Of a stretch of 64,000 nucleotides of DNA, positions 44,168 to 54,299 are shown in pieces. Below the pieces are notes generated by a model that searched no databases, was not told where the DNA came from, and saw only the letters and a list, made by a program, of their open reading frames with translations. The translations under genes were made by a program, and so were the position numbers. Every line of letters begins with the position of its first letter. Position 1 is the first letter of the stretch. The DNA is taken from positions 1 to 64,000 of the forward strand of contig NZ_RBDY01000020.1 of NCBI RefSeq assembly GCF_003626575.1. Reading direction: 5' to 3'. The DNA comes from Streptomyces radicis. Lineage in GTDB: Bacteria; Actinomycetota; Actinomycetes; Streptomycetales; Streptomycetaceae.

Positions 44168-47100
44168 TCATGGCCGACGCAGCTCCCCGAGCGTCGTGCC
44201 CGGAGAGGAGAGGACCTGCCTGACCCGCTCCGCCAGCCGGGACTTCAGCGGTGCGAGGTCGCTGGCTTCGGAGATCTCGCTGATCATCTCGACCCTGTCG
44301 TCATGTTCCTCGATGGTCACGATCGCGGGCCACGGCATGGTCTCGCGCGGCAGCACCACCGGCGCGGCGGGGGCGCCGAACATCGCCCCCGGGCCCAGAA
44401 CCTCGTAGTTGAACGCGATGAGCCCGCTCGGAAGTCGGCGGTACCGCTTGTGCTGGAAGAGGCGGTACAGCCCTGAGGTGTGCTCCGAGCTGTCCAGGAT
44501 CTGCCCCTGGACGGCTCCGGCCACGTCGATCACGGTGCTGTCGTCGGGGAGGTCGACGATCACCGGCAGCAGGTCGACGGAGAAGCCCATGAGCGGCTTG
44601 CCCGTGCGGCGGGGCTGTCCGGTCCTGTGGGCCATCACGAAGACCTGCTCGGCGCCGGTGAGCAGCGACGACGCCACCGCGAGCGCCACCAGGGCGGCGG
44701 TGTGCCTGGTGGAACCGCTGGACCGCGACACCTCGCGCAGGCCCGAGAGGCTTTCCCCGGGCAGGGTTTCCACGCGCGTGACGGGCTTCCAGGGCCCCGC
44801 GCCCTCGATCAGGCTGGCCGATTCCCATACCGCGTCGAGTCGTTCCCGCCACCGGGTCTCGTTCGCCGCGAACCGTGCGTCCTCGTCGCCGCGCTTCCAC
44901 CGCGCGTAGTCGAGGAACCCGGCCGGTTCGGGCAGGGCGTCACCCGCCGCACCGCCCAGGTAGCAGGCGGACAGCTCCGACCACAGGACCTCGAACGACC
45001 AGCCGTCGACCACCGCGTGCGGCGCGGTGGCCTGAAGGAGCGCGGCGTCGTCGGTCTGCACGAGGTGGAACCGGAACAGCGAGGGCGCCGACGTGTCCGC
45101 CTCCCTGAGGGCGAACCGGCGCAGCAGCGCCTCCACGTCGCCAGGTGACGCGTCGCTCAGGGTGCTGACGGTCAGTTTCGGAACGGCGTGGGCGACGCTG
45201 GTCTGGGACTCCCCGTTCTCGTCCAGTCCGATCCTCATCACCTCGTGCCGCTCCGCGACCCGCTCGACCGCGTGCCGCAGCCTTTCCACATCCAAGGCGC
45301 CCTCGATGCGAAGCGCCTCGGACATCTGATACGACTGACCGAGCTCGCCGCCCAGCTCGGCGGCCAGCCACAGCAGCTTCTGGCCGTCGGTCAGCGGGGC
45401 CTCCCCGACGACGGCCGGTGGCGACGGCCGGTGCACGGGTGCCGGTGCGCGCGGCGCGCGGGGCTTCTCCCACAGGCCCTGCGAGGCGACTTCGGCCGCG
45501 GCCTCGGCCACCGCCTCCACCAGGCGCGTGCAGTCCGCCTCGGTGTGCGCGGCGCTCAGGAAGCAGGTGCGCCCCTCCCACACATAGATGCCTCGGGTGA
45601 GGAGGCCGAGGAAGAACATGTCCTCGGCCAGTGGGGAGGCGTCGACGCCGATGCGGAACAGCGAGGAGAAGTACTCGACCTCGAGGGGGTACCCATGGGC
45701 GGCGGCGTGGGCGTTGATCCTCCTGGCCACGTCGGCGGTCCGGTCCGTCAGCGAGTTCTGTAGCCGGGGCGATTCCTTCTTGAGATGCCAGATCATCCGC
45801 TGCGCCACCGCCATGGTCAGCGGGTGCTTGCTGAACGTTCCGGCGAACACCATGCTCGGCCGTTGCGGGAAGCCGACATCGCCCTCCCGCCAACGCCCGC
45901 CGTCGATGGGGGCCATGAACTCGGCGTCGCCCGCGATGACCCCGATGGGCATCCCTCCGGCGATCACCTTGCCGTAGGTCACCAGGTCGGGGCGGACCCC
46001 GAAGTGCGCGGCCGCGCCGCCGGGGTGGCAGCGGAAGCCGGTGATGATCTCGTCGAAGATCAGGGCGGCGCCGTGGGCGCTGGTGAGCGCGCGCAGACGG
46101 TGCAGCAGCTCGACGGGCTGATGCCCAGGACGTCGGCTCTGGACCGGCTCGACCAGCACCGCCGCCAGTCGGTCGCCGTAGGACTCGAGGACGGGGATCG
46201 CGGAGTCGTCGTACGGCAGGATGATGACGTCCTGGACCATCGAGGCGGGCGTGCCCCGGCCGAGGGGGGTCGTCTCGCCCCGTTCGCCGCCCGCCCGTGG
46301 CGCGACCAGCACGCCGTCGAACGTGCCGTGGAACGAGCCGGCGAACTGTGCCACGACCGTCCTTCCGGTCCTGGCGCGCGCGGCGCGCACGGCGCCCATC
46401 ACCGCCTCGGTCCCCGAGGAGGTGAAGGCGACCCGGTCGACCCCGGTCATCGACGCGATGCCGCGGGCGACATCGCCCGCCGTGGACGACTGCGGGCCGA
46501 TCAGCAGGTCGGAGGGGGCGAAGTCGCTCAGGGCCGCGGTGAGCGGCTCCGCCGCGTGGCCCAGCAGGACGACGCCGAAGCCCATGCAGAAGTCGAGGAA
46601 CTCATGGCCGTCGACGTCGGTGAAGCGGGCGCCCTGCCCACGGACCCCGACCACCGGGTAGCTCACCTCACGGCGTCCCTTGCGCGAGGCGATCAGGTTC
46701 CGCTGGTCCGCCAGCGCGAACCTGTCCTCCTCGGTGGTGCGTTTCGACAGCGTGGTCCGCCTGGCCCACGCGACCTCCGCCGCGAACAGCTCCGCGTCCT
46801 CGGCGGGCCGCTCGGGGACCGGGGGGGCTGACGGGACGGCGATCGGGGCGGCGATCGGGGCGGGTTCGGGGATCGGGAGCGGCTCCGGCTCCGCGGCGCC
46901 GACGGGCGCCGACGGGGCGGCGGCCGGGGCGGCGTGTTCGAGGTGCTCGCTCATGCCGGCGCACGAGTCCAGCTCGGAGAACAGCATGCGTACGTCGATG
47001 TCGGTCCCGAACTCCGCCGACAGGGCGTCCGCGAGCTGGATGAGCAGGAACGAGTCATAGCCGAGCTCGATGAAGGAGGCGCTCACGTCCACCTCGTGCG

Positions 47101-49855
47101 GCGCGCACCCGACGAGCTTCGCGACGATCTGCCTGACCCCGGTCGCGATCCATGTCCCGTCGGCGGGCGCCGGGGTCGGCGCCGGTACAGGTACCGGCAC
47201 CGGCACCGGGTCGGGAGTCGGCTGTGCTTCCTTCTGCATGGGGGGCTGCTCCTTCTGAACGCTCCGGTCGAACGCGTAGGTGGGAGCGTGGAGGAGCGTG
47301 GCGGTGGCGCCCGAGCCGCTCTCCCGGCCGGTCCCGTCCGTTGCCGGTGCGGCCTGGTCCCGGTCGGCCGACCACGCGGACGCCAGCAGCCGGGCCCGGG
47401 AGTACGCGTCGTAGCCCGCCTGCCTGCCGGTGGTCATGGCCACCGCGTCCGTGCCGAACACCTCTCTGACGAACGGTGTGATACCGGCCTCGGAGTCCAG
47501 GACATGGACGAGGTCGGTGCCGTTCGCGCGGAGCGTGTTCACGGCGGCGCCGAAGCGGACCGTCCTGACCAGGTGGCTCGCCCAGAACGCGGGGTCGCGG
47601 GCCGTCTCCTCGGCCAGCAGGTCGCCCGTCGTCGGCGATATCAGCCGGAGACCCGGCGGCCGCAGGCTCGCCTGGGACCAGGCCGTCGTGTACTCCGCGA
47701 CGGCGTCCTTCAGGACCTCGCTGTGGTACGGATACACGACGGGGACCGGGACGCTGGCGATGCCCTCGCCGCGCAGCCGGGCGGCCAGCGCGTCGACGGC
47801 GTCCCGCGCGCCGCTGATCATGCAGTCCCTGCCGCCGGGCACGATCGCCAGTGACACGTCGGCGCCGAGGTATGGGGTGACGGACCCCTCGGGGAGCCGG
47901 ACGCGGATCATCCCGCCCGCGGGGGCGTCCTTCAGTATCCGGGCACGCTCCGTCAGAATCGCGGCCGCGTCGGTCAGGTCGACCACGTCGGCGACCACGC
48001 CGGCGGCGACCTCGCCAAGACTGAAGCCGCACAGGGACCCGGGGCGCAGGCCGTCGGCGAGCAGTGACCGTGCGATCGTCACGGACTGCACGAGCATCGC
48101 GAGCTCGGTGAGCCGTGGCTCGGGCGGGGACCCGGCGGCCCCTGTGAGGAGCCCTCGCACCAGCGGCCTGTCCTCGGCCGACAGGCACCGAAGCGCGTCG
48201 GAGAGCAGGTCCGCGAATCCGTCGATCGTGGCTTCGGCCGCCGTCAGATCGCCCGTCGGCCTTCCCTGGCCAGGGAAGACGAGCGCGCTTTCGTGGTTCC
48301 GCGTGGGCAGTCGGCTGCCGGTCCGCCACGTGGTGACCTGGTCGTTCCGCCTGGCGACGACGATCGCCTCGCGGTGGGGGAGGACGCGCCGACCCGTCGT
48401 CATCGTGTGGGCGAGGCTCCGCAGACGCCGCGGATTCTCCGCGGCGAACTCCTCCACCCGGTCGGCGGTGTCCTCGACGCTGCGCCGGGAGGCGGCGGTC
48501 ACCGGCAGGACACCGACGTAATCGCCCGGCTCGTCGGCCGGCTCGGCGACCGGCGCCTGCTCGAGCACGACATGCGCGTTGGTTCCGCCGATGCCCATCG
48601 AGCTCACTCCGGCCCGCCGCGGCTTCCCCTCGTCCTCCCACTCGCCACACGTGTCGGGAACGAAAAGCCGGTCGCTCGCCGGTTTGATCCGGGGATTGAG
48701 CTCCACGAAGTTCGCGACCGGGGGGATCCGGCCGTGGGCGACGACCAGTGCGGCCTTGATGAGGCCCACGATGCCCGCGGCGGCGCCGAGATGGCCGAGG
48801 TTCGCCTTGGTCGCCCCGATGGCGCACCGCACCCCGTCCGCGCCCAGGGCACGTTCGATGGCCGCCCATTCGACGACATCTCCGATCGCGGTGGCGGTGC
48901 CGTGCGCTTCCAGGTAGCCCAGGTCGCGCCTGTCCACCCCCGCGGCGGTCAGCGCCGCGCTGATGACCCGACTCTGCTGGCTCACACTCGGCGCGGTGAA
49001 GCCGACCTTCTGGTTGCCGTCGTTGTTGATCGCACTGCCGCGGATGACGGCGTGGATGGCGTCACCGTCGGCGAGCGCCCGCTCCAGGCGCTTGAGTACC
49101 ACCGCGCCCGCGCCGCTCGCGGTGATGGTGCCGGTGGCGGCGGCGTCGAACGGTCGGCAGTAGCCGTCGACGGACCAGACGCTCCCCTCCTGGTGGTAGT
49201 AGCCCACCCGGTGCGGGAGCTCGACGTTCACCCCGCCGGCCACGGCCATGTCGGACTCGCCGCGGAGCACGCTCTGACTCGCGAGGTGCAGGGCGACGAG
49301 GGAGCTGGAACACGCGCTCTGGACGGTCAGACTCGGCCCGCGCAGGTTCAGCGGATAGGAGATCCGGGTGGCCAGGAAGTCGTTGTCGAGGAGCGCTGTC
49401 CAGTTGATCGCTTCCGACAGCTTGAGCGGCCGCGAGACGTCCCCGTACCTGGGGTCCCCGACGCGCCGCATGACCGAGATCGGCGAGGCGCCCCCTCCGG
49501 CGGCGAACAGCCCGATGTCCTCGGGATACCGCAGGGGGTCACAGCCGGCGTCCTCGAGCGCTTCGAGTACGACCTCCATCATGACGCGGTGGTTGAGGTT
49601 GATCCCGTCCGCCTCACCGGCGCTGAGACCGAAGGCGGCGCTGTCGAACCGGTCGTATCCGTCCAGCGGCGCGACCACGGGTACGTAGCTGTTGCGGACC
49701 GCCGGGTCGAGAACGACCCCCTCGCGTCGGCGATCCTCCTCCCCGACCTCCACCATGGCCGTCGCACCGACCTCGATGTTGGACCACAGTGAGCGGTATT
49801 CGGCTGCCCCCGGAACCCTGCACGCCATACCCACGATGGCCAACGACTCCTGCAT
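44168..49855 (-). CDS. PKS-NRPS hybrid: KS-AT-ACP-aminotransferase-C
   Basis: A 1895-residue megasynthase. KS: Cys182 (QSACSSSL), His319 (EAHGTAT), His355 (NLGHLGAAAG). AT: GFSLG with Ser612 (His of GHSxG replaced by Phe) and YPYHS near 709. ACP: LGYDSF, Ser935, flanked by Pro-rich linkers (870-900, 988-1018). Class III aminotransferase, about 1025-1460: FDEIITGFR and PLP Lys1296 (GKVIAGGMPIG). C domain, about 1485-1895: PHAVVDG at 1612-1618, where the first His of HHxxxDG is Pro but the second remains. No KR or DH. As in mycosubtilin/iturin synthases, this would extend a starter by malonate, transaminate the beta-keto group and pass on a beta-amino acid. Confidence 0.93.
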   Translation of the reverse strand: MQESLAIVGMACRVPGAAEYRSLWSNIEVGATAMVEVGEEDRRREGVVLDPAVRNSYVPVVAPLDGYDRFDSAAFGLSAGEADGINLNHRVMMEVVLEALEDAGCDPLRYPEDIGLFAAGGGASPISVMRRVGDPRYGDVSRPLKLSEAINWTALLDNDFLATRISYPLNLRGPSLTVQSACSSSLVALHLASQSVLRGESDMAVAGGVNVELPHRVGYYHQEGSVWSVDGYCRPFDAAATGTITASGAGAVVLKRLERALADGDAIHAVIRGSAINNDGNQKVGFTAPSVSQQSRVISAALTAAGVDRRDLGYLEAHGTATAIGDVVEWAAIERALGADGVRCAIGATKANLGHLGAAAGIVGLIKAALVVAHGRIPPVANFVELNPRIKPASDRLFVPDTCGEWEDEGKPRRAGVSSMGIGGTNAHVVLEQAPVAEPADEPGDYVGVLPVTAASRRSVEDTADRVEEFAAENPRRLRSLAHTMTTGRRVLPHREAIVVARRNDQVTTWRTGSRLPTRNHESALVFPGQGRPTGDLTAAEATIDGFADLLSDALRCLSAEDRPLVRGLLTGAAGSPPEPRLTELAMLVQSVTIARSLLADGLRPGSLCGFSLGEVAAGVVADVVDLTDAAAILTERARILKDAPAGGMIRVRLPEGSVTPYLGADVSLAIVPGGRDCMISGARDAVDALAARLRGEGIASVPVPVVYPYHSEVLKDAVAEYTTAWSQASLRPPGLRLISPTTGDLLAEETARDPAFWASHLVRTVRFGAAVNTLRANGTDLVHVLDSEAGITPFVREVFGTDAVAMTTGRQAGYDAYSRARLLASAWSADRDQAAPATDGTGRESGSGATATLLHAPTYAFDRSVQKEQPPMQKEAQPTPDPVPVPVPVPAPTPAPADGTWIATGVRQIVAKLVGCAPHEVDVSASFIELGYDSFLLIQLADALSAEFGTDIDVRMLFSELDSCAGMSEHLEHAAPAAAPSAPVGAAEPEPLPIPEPAPIAAPIAVPSAPPVPERPAEDAELFAAEVAWARRTTLSKRTTEEDRFALADQRNLIASRKGRREVSYPVVGVRGQGARFTDVDGHEFLDFCMGFGVVLLGHAAEPLTAALSDFAPSDLLIGPQSSTAGDVARGIASMTGVDRVAFTSSGTEAVMGAVRAARARTGRTVVAQFAGSFHGTFDGVLVAPRAGGERGETTPLGRGTPASMVQDVIILPYDDSAIPVLESYGDRLAAVLVEPVQSRRPGHQPVELLHRLRALTSAHGAALIFDEIITGFRCHPGGAAAHFGVRPDLVTYGKVIAGGMPIGVIAGDAEFMAPIDGGRWREGDVGFPQRPSMVFAGTFSKHPLTMAVAQRMIWHLKKESPRLQNSLTDRTADVARRINAHAAAHGYPLEVEYFSSLFRIGVDASPLAEDMFFLGLLTRGIYVWEGRTCFLSAAHTEADCTRLVEAVAEAAAEVASQGLWEKPRAPRAPAPVHRPSPPAVVGEAPLTDGQKLLWLAAELGGELGQSYQMSEALRIEGALDVERLRHAVERVAERHEVMRIGLDENGESQTSVAHAVPKLTVSTLSDASPGDVEALLRRFALREADTSAPSLFRFHLVQTDDAALLQATAPHAVVDGWSFEVLWSELSACYLGGAAGDALPEPAGFLDYARWKRGDEDARFAANETRWRERLDAVWESASLIEGAGPWKPVTRVETLPGESLSGLREVSRSSGSTRHTAALVALAVASSLLTGAEQVFVMAHRTGQPRRTGKPLMGFSVDLLPVIVDLPDDSTVIDVAGAVQGQILDSSEHTSGLYRLFQHKRYRRLPSGLIAFNYEVLGPGAMFGAPAAPVVLPRETMPWPAIVTIEEHDDRVEMISEISEASDLAPLKSRLAERVRQVLSSPGTTLGELRRP

Positions 49856-49866
49856 CTGACAGCTCC

Positions 49867-51582
49867 TCAGTGCCTCGCCGACGCACCGTCGGTCTGGTCT
49901 CCGACATCCAGGCGGGAAGCGAAATCGCGCAACTGCGGGTGGTCGAAAAGCAGTCGCAGGGTCGCGGTGCGCGAGATCCGCTTGCGCACCGACGCGACGA
50001 CCGCCCCCGCCTTCAGCGAGTGACCGCCCAGCTCGAAGAAGTCGTCGTACGGCGACTCCACGGGCACGCGGATCGCCTCGCTCCAGATGGCGGCCACCGC
50101 TTCCTCGACCGGGGTGAGCCCGGAATCCGGGGCGTCCGCCGCGGGCCCGGTGTCCGCGGACCGATCCGGCTGCGCGGCGGGGGACCCGTGGCCCGCGGTG
50201 GTCGCGTCACCGTGCGGGAGCCCGGCGACACGGGCCAGGAGCTCGGTCAGGCCGAGCGAGGCCATCGGTACGTCGGGCTGGCGCAGCAGCGTCGCCAGGA
50301 CTTCGTGGTAGGCGGCGCAGTAGCCCTGCGCGAGCTCGGGTGAGTAGGTACGCAGGGCGTACTCCCAGTCCAGAGCGATCCCCGAAGGACTGATGTCGCA
50401 GGCCACGTACATGTCGAAAGGCCCCTGCACCGTGCGCGTGATGACCTCGGACAGCTTGCCCTCGCCGAGCTTCAGGCGACCGACGGCCCCCGCGGAGAAC
50501 AGCATGCGCACGATGCCCGCCCCGGGGTCCTGCCCGGTGTTGAGGTCGGTGACCATCCTGCTGAACGGCAGGGCCTGGTGGTCGATGGCGTCCATGAGGT
50601 CGAGGGACACCTCGTCGAGCGTGTCGGTGAACGTTCGGGACAGATCGATCCGCGACTGGATGACGATCATGTTGGCGAGCATGCCCACGGTGCGTGCGAA
50701 CTCGGGCGTGCGGCCGCTCGTGGCCATCCCCAACGCCTTGACGCCGTCACCGGTGGCGGCGGCGATCATGACCTTCATCGTGGACAGCAGGACGGAGAAC
50801 TGCGTCGACCTGGTGCGGCGCGCATAGGCCGAGAGCGATTCGGCGAGCTGGTCGTCGAGCGTGAGGGACACCACGGCCGTGTCCAACGACGTCGGGGCCC
50901 GCGTGACGGCGTGGTCGATGCCGGGCAGCACGCTGCCGGTGACCCCGGCGAGCCGTTCCCGCCAATACGCCTCCTCCTCCTTGAGGGTGCCGTCGGCGAG
51001 TGCGGCCAGCTGCCCTTGCACAAAGGTGCTGTAGCCCCGCGGAACGGGGGCGAGGTCGGGCGGAGTTCCGCGGCGTGCCGATCGGTAGAGCTCGCCGAAC
51101 TCGTCGAGGACGACGGTCATCGAGATGCCGTCACACGCGATGTGATGGACCACCAGGGCGAGCGTGGTGCGGCTGTCGGTCACCTGGACGGCGGTGAGCC
51201 TGATCGCCGGCTCGGTCGCCAGGTCGAACGGCCGGTTCGACGCGGCGTCGATGGTCGCCTGGAGCCGACCTGACCGCTCGGCTTCCGGAAGCCCCCGCAG
51301 GTCCACCACGTGGACCGGAACCGGCTCCGGGTCACGGGCGATGACCTGCACGACGCCCGAGTCCGTTTCGCGGAATGTCGTACGCAGGGACTCATGGCGG
51401 CGGATGACCTCGTTGAAGGCGAACTCCACTGCCGCCGTGTCGAATTCGCCTTCGAAGTGGAATATCTCCGGCATCATATAGGCGGGGCTCGCCTGATTCA
51501 GCCGCCAGAAAAGCCAGATGCCCTCTTGGAGTGGGCCGATCGGCAGCGTGTCCTTCATCGAGTCACTGCTGTCGGTAGTCAT
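49867..51582 (-). CDS. NRPS condensation-carrier (C-T) protein
   Basis: A 571-residue didomain. The C domain (about 10-440) has the catalytic HHIACDG (His146-His147, Asp151-Gly152) and DLATEPAIRL. After a Pro/Ala/Asp linker, the carrier domain ends with FFELGGHSL, Ser522. There is no A domain, so the carrier must be loaded in trans, for example by the threonine A domain. ATG 51582 overlaps the upstream A-T gene (ATGA), and the gene ends 11 bases before the PKS start. Confidence 0.93.
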   Translation of the reverse strand: MTTDSSDSMKDTLPIGPLQEGIWLFWRLNQASPAYMMPEIFHFEGEFDTAAVEFAFNEVIRRHESLRTTFRETDSGVVQVIARDPEPVPVHVVDLRGLPEAERSGRLQATIDAASNRPFDLATEPAIRLTAVQVTDSRTTLALVVHHIACDGISMTVVLDEFGELYRSARRGTPPDLAPVPRGYSTFVQGQLAALADGTLKEEEAYWRERLAGVTGSVLPGIDHAVTRAPTSLDTAVVSLTLDDQLAESLSAYARRTRSTQFSVLLSTMKVMIAAATGDGVKALGMATSGRTPEFARTVGMLANMIVIQSRIDLSRTFTDTLDEVSLDLMDAIDHQALPFSRMVTDLNTGQDPGAGIVRMLFSAGAVGRLKLGEGKLSEVITRTVQGPFDMYVACDISPSGIALDWEYALRTYSPELAQGYCAAYHEVLATLLRQPDVPMASLGLTELLARVAGLPHGDATTAGHGSPAAQPDRSADTGPAADAPDSGLTPVEEAVAAIWSEAIRVPVESPYDDFFELGGHSLKAGAVVASVRKRISRTATLRLLFDHPQLRDFASRLDVGDQTDGASARH

Positions 51583-53348
51583 GCCACGTCCCCGATCATG
51601 TGACGCAGTTCGCGTATGGTTCCTGCCCGGTAGAAGTCGCGGAGACGTATGCGCACCCCGAACTCCTTGTGAATGCTCGCCAAGGCGTCGAGCGCGTCGA
51701 GTGAGCCGCCCCCGAGCTCGAAGAAGCTGTCCTCGAGTGTGCATGGGGCGCCCAACGTTTTGTGCACGATCGAGATCAGTCGTTCCGCGACGTCGTCGAG
51801 AGCGGAGTCGTCCGCCGGTGCCTCGATGTCACCGGCATCCATATGACGCTCCAACGTGGCGATATCGGCCTTGCCGTGCTCCGTCACGGGAAGCCGCTCG
51901 ACTCGTTGGATCAGCGCCGGGATCATATAGGGGGGCAGCTCGGCCGCAAGGTGGTCCCGGATGCTCCTGTCCGTGCCCGTGGCCTCCTTTTCGCCGTGTC
52001 CCACATAGCAGGCGAGCAGGCGGGGATGCGCCCCTCCGCGCTGGACGAAGGCGACCGACTGGGCGACGGCCTGGTGTCGGTTCAGAGCCGACGAGACCTC
52101 ACCCAGCTCGATTCGCTGACCGCCGATCTTCACCTGGTCGTCCAGCCGCCCGAGGAAGCTGTACCCGCCCCCTGGCAGCCTTCTCGCGAGATCGCCGCTC
52201 CGGAACATGCGCGAACCGGGCGGTCCTGCCGGGTCGGGAACGAACCGCTCGGCGGTCAGCCGGGGATTGCCCAGGTATCCGCGGGCGACGCCGGCGCCGC
52301 CCACGTACAGGTGTCCGTGCTCGCCCTCGGCCACCTCCGCCAGGCTTTCGTCCCGGTACAGCTGGGCGGTGACCCCGGGAATCGCCTCACCGATCGGCGG
52401 TTCGGTGAAGTCATCGCCGGTCAGAACGGTGCCCGTCGCCGCGATCGCCGTTTCGGTGGGGCCGTACTGCACCACGACGGTGCCTGAGTGGGCGGTCAAC
52501 TCCCGCACCACGCCGTTGGGCACCGCCTCACCGCCGATGAAGGCGAGTCGCAGGCCGGACTCGGACGGTCGGTAGCCCGCGCCGAGCAGGCCGGAATACC
52601 AGGAAGGCACTCCGCTGAGGACGGTGACCCCGTTGTCCCTGATGCAGTCGATCTGGTCCTGCCAGGACCCGTCCATGAGGTCGGGAGCCACGACGAGCGT
52701 GGCGCCGGTGGCGAGCAGGAGGACCGGCCGGAGCGAGGCGTCGAAGCTCAGGCTCGCGGACAACAGCACGCACATGACGTCGTCGGTGTGCGGGTCCGGC
52801 CGCCTCACCAGGCCGTAGAGGTAGTCGCCGTAGTTGTCCAACGCGCCGAAGCCGACGCCGACCGCGTTGGGCGTGCCCGTCGATCCCGAGGTGTGGAGGA
52901 CGTAGGCGAGATCGTGCGCCGCCGGAGAGCCACGGTCCCCCGAGCGGCTCGGGCCGCCTTTCAGCCGCTTGAACCGGATCCCCGTCCCGTCCGGCATGAG
53001 GACCTCGGCGCCGCCCTCACCCGCCTCTTCCAGGACATGGGTGGCCGACGTGTCGAGCACCAACTCGCGCCTGCGCTCGGGCCACTTCGCATCGATGGGC
53101 AGATAGGCCGCACCGGACATCCAGATTCCGAGAAGGGCGATGATCGCTGTGTCACCGCGTGGCAGGACGGAGGCCACCACGCTTTCAGGTCCGACTCCGT
53201 GAACGCGGCGCAGGTGCTCGCCGATGTCGGTCGCGGTCGCGACCAGCTCGCCGTAGTCGATCGACCGGCCGCCGGCCCGTACGGCCGTCCGATCGGGGGC
53301 ACGTTCGGCGACGCGGATGATCCGATCGAGTACCTGCGGTGTGCCCAT
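51579..53348 (-). CDS. NRPS adenylation-carrier (A-T) protein
   Basis: A 589-residue didomain. Motifs: A3 HTSGSTGTPNAV (the usual PKG is PNA), A5 QYGPTETA, A7 FRSGD, A8 GRLDDQVKIGGQRIELGEVS, A10 EHGKAD with its lysine kept. The carrier has ELGGGSL, Ser549. My pocket reading is D-A-R-S-F-G-Q-I-A-K, including an unusual Arg at the third position, and matches no code I know; an acidic or carboxylated substrate would fit a basic pocket (weak inference). ATG 53348 follows AAGGAGGGG. It is translationally coupled to the C-T protein. Confidence 0.9.
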   Translation of the reverse strand: MGTPQVLDRIIRVAERAPDRTAVRAGGRSIDYGELVATATDIGEHLRRVHGVGPESVVASVLPRGDTAIIALLGIWMSGAAYLPIDAKWPERRRELVLDTSATHVLEEAGEGGAEVLMPDGTGIRFKRLKGGPSRSGDRGSPAAHDLAYVLHTSGSTGTPNAVGVGFGALDNYGDYLYGLVRRPDPHTDDVMCVLLSASLSFDASLRPVLLLATGATLVVAPDLMDGSWQDQIDCIRDNGVTVLSGVPSWYSGLLGAGYRPSESGLRLAFIGGEAVPNGVVRELTAHSGTVVVQYGPTETAIAATGTVLTGDDFTEPPIGEAIPGVTAQLYRDESLAEVAEGEHGHLYVGGAGVARGYLGNPRLTAERFVPDPAGPPGSRMFRSGDLARRLPGGGYSFLGRLDDQVKIGGQRIELGEVSSALNRHQAVAQSVAFVQRGGAHPRLLACYVGHGEKEATGTDRSIRDHLAAELPPYMIPALIQRVERLPVTEHGKADIATLERHMDAGDIEAPADDSALDDVAERLISIVHKTLGAPCTLEDSFFELGGGSLDALDALASIHKEFGVRIRLRDFYRAGTIRELRHMIGDVA

Positions 53349-53494
53349 GAGGGCCCCCCTCCTTACGCCGGGATCATGGCCCCGACGACACAATCGTGGA
53401 CGCGAACCTGTGGAAGTTGAGCTGTCCGCCGGGAATTCATGCGGCGCGGTGACCGATTCCCCGTCTTCGGCCATGGCCGACAGGTCGGCCATCG

Positions 53495-53740
53495 TCAGCG
53501 GTCACCGTCGGCGAGCGATTCCACGCTGTTCCAATGAGAGGTGAACGCCGCCACCGTCGGATACTCCATCAACGCGAGGATGTCCGTGCTGATATCCAGC
53601 TTCTGGTTGAGGCGATCGGCGAGCTCCATCAGCTGCAACGAATGACCACCGAGGTCGAAGAAATTGGTGTCCACGTCCGCTTCCGGAATACCGATCACCT
53701 CGGCCCATATCCGGGCGACGTCCTGCTCTTGCACAGGCAT
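53495..53740 (-). CDS. Free peptidyl carrier protein
   Basis: An 81-residue carrier domain: IWAEVIGIPEADVDTNFFDL, then GGHSL with the phosphopantetheine site Ser34, then the recognition helices. The ATG at 53740 is used because it starts the fold and GGGGGAAAGG lies upstream. A free carrier in an operon with decarboxylase, oxygenase and desaturase genes is a likely platform for modifying a tethered amino acid. A 238-base spacer separates it from MbtH. Confidence 0.9.
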   Translation of the reverse strand: MPVQEQDVARIWAEVIGIPEADVDTNFFDLGGHSLQLMELADRLNQKLDISTDILALMEYPTVAAFTSHWNSVESLADGDR

Positions 53741-53978
53741 GATTGACAGCCTTTCCCCCGTATCTTGACAGATCGCTGAGCCGACGTCATGGTATGCGGG
53801 CGCTTCTCCGCAGCACAAGGCATCGAGTCCAGGAAATGGGACAGCGCAGGTGGATGATTGAGCGGATGGCCTTTTCAGGACCGACCGCGGCCATGTGGTG
53901 GGACTTTCTCTCGATGGGTGAGCGGATGGCGGGTGAGGTTGACGGAGCAGGCCCATGACGCCCCTCGGCGCGGTGCCG

Positions 53979-54218
53979 CTACTGACTCGGGGGCCCGGCG
54001 GCGGCCCGGCGGACGCTCAAGGGCGTGATATCGGTCCACACCTTCTCGATGTGGTCGAGCGCCTCGGACTTCCCGCCCCGGAAGCCCACGGCCTTCCAGC
54101 CCGCGGGGACGGGTCGGCTCACGGGCCAGATCGAGTACTGCTCCTCGTGGTTGACCACCACGTCGTAGACGAGAGCCGCTTCGCTGTCGCCTTCGCTGAG
54201 ATATTCGCCGGGCGGCAT
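53979..54218 (-). CDS. MbtH-like protein (first copy)
   Basis: A 79-residue chaperone/activator of NRPS adenylation domains. Signature residues are in NHEEQYSIWP and VPAGWKAVGF and the closing VWTDITPLSVR. Start at 54218; the frame upstream lacks family similarity. It lies between the A-T-C gene and the free carrier gene. One of two MbtH genes in this operon. Confidence 0.93.
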   Translation of the reverse strand: MPPGEYLSEGDSEAALVYDVVVNHEEQYSIWPVSRPVPAGWKAVGFRGGKSEALDHIEKVWTDITPLSVRRAAAGPPSQ

Positions 54219-54299
54219 GATCAAGAGTCTCCTGATGTCGGGTCGGAGCCGGGTGGTCATGGTGGTCATCGGGGAATCGCGAGGGGGTCGACGACCAGC

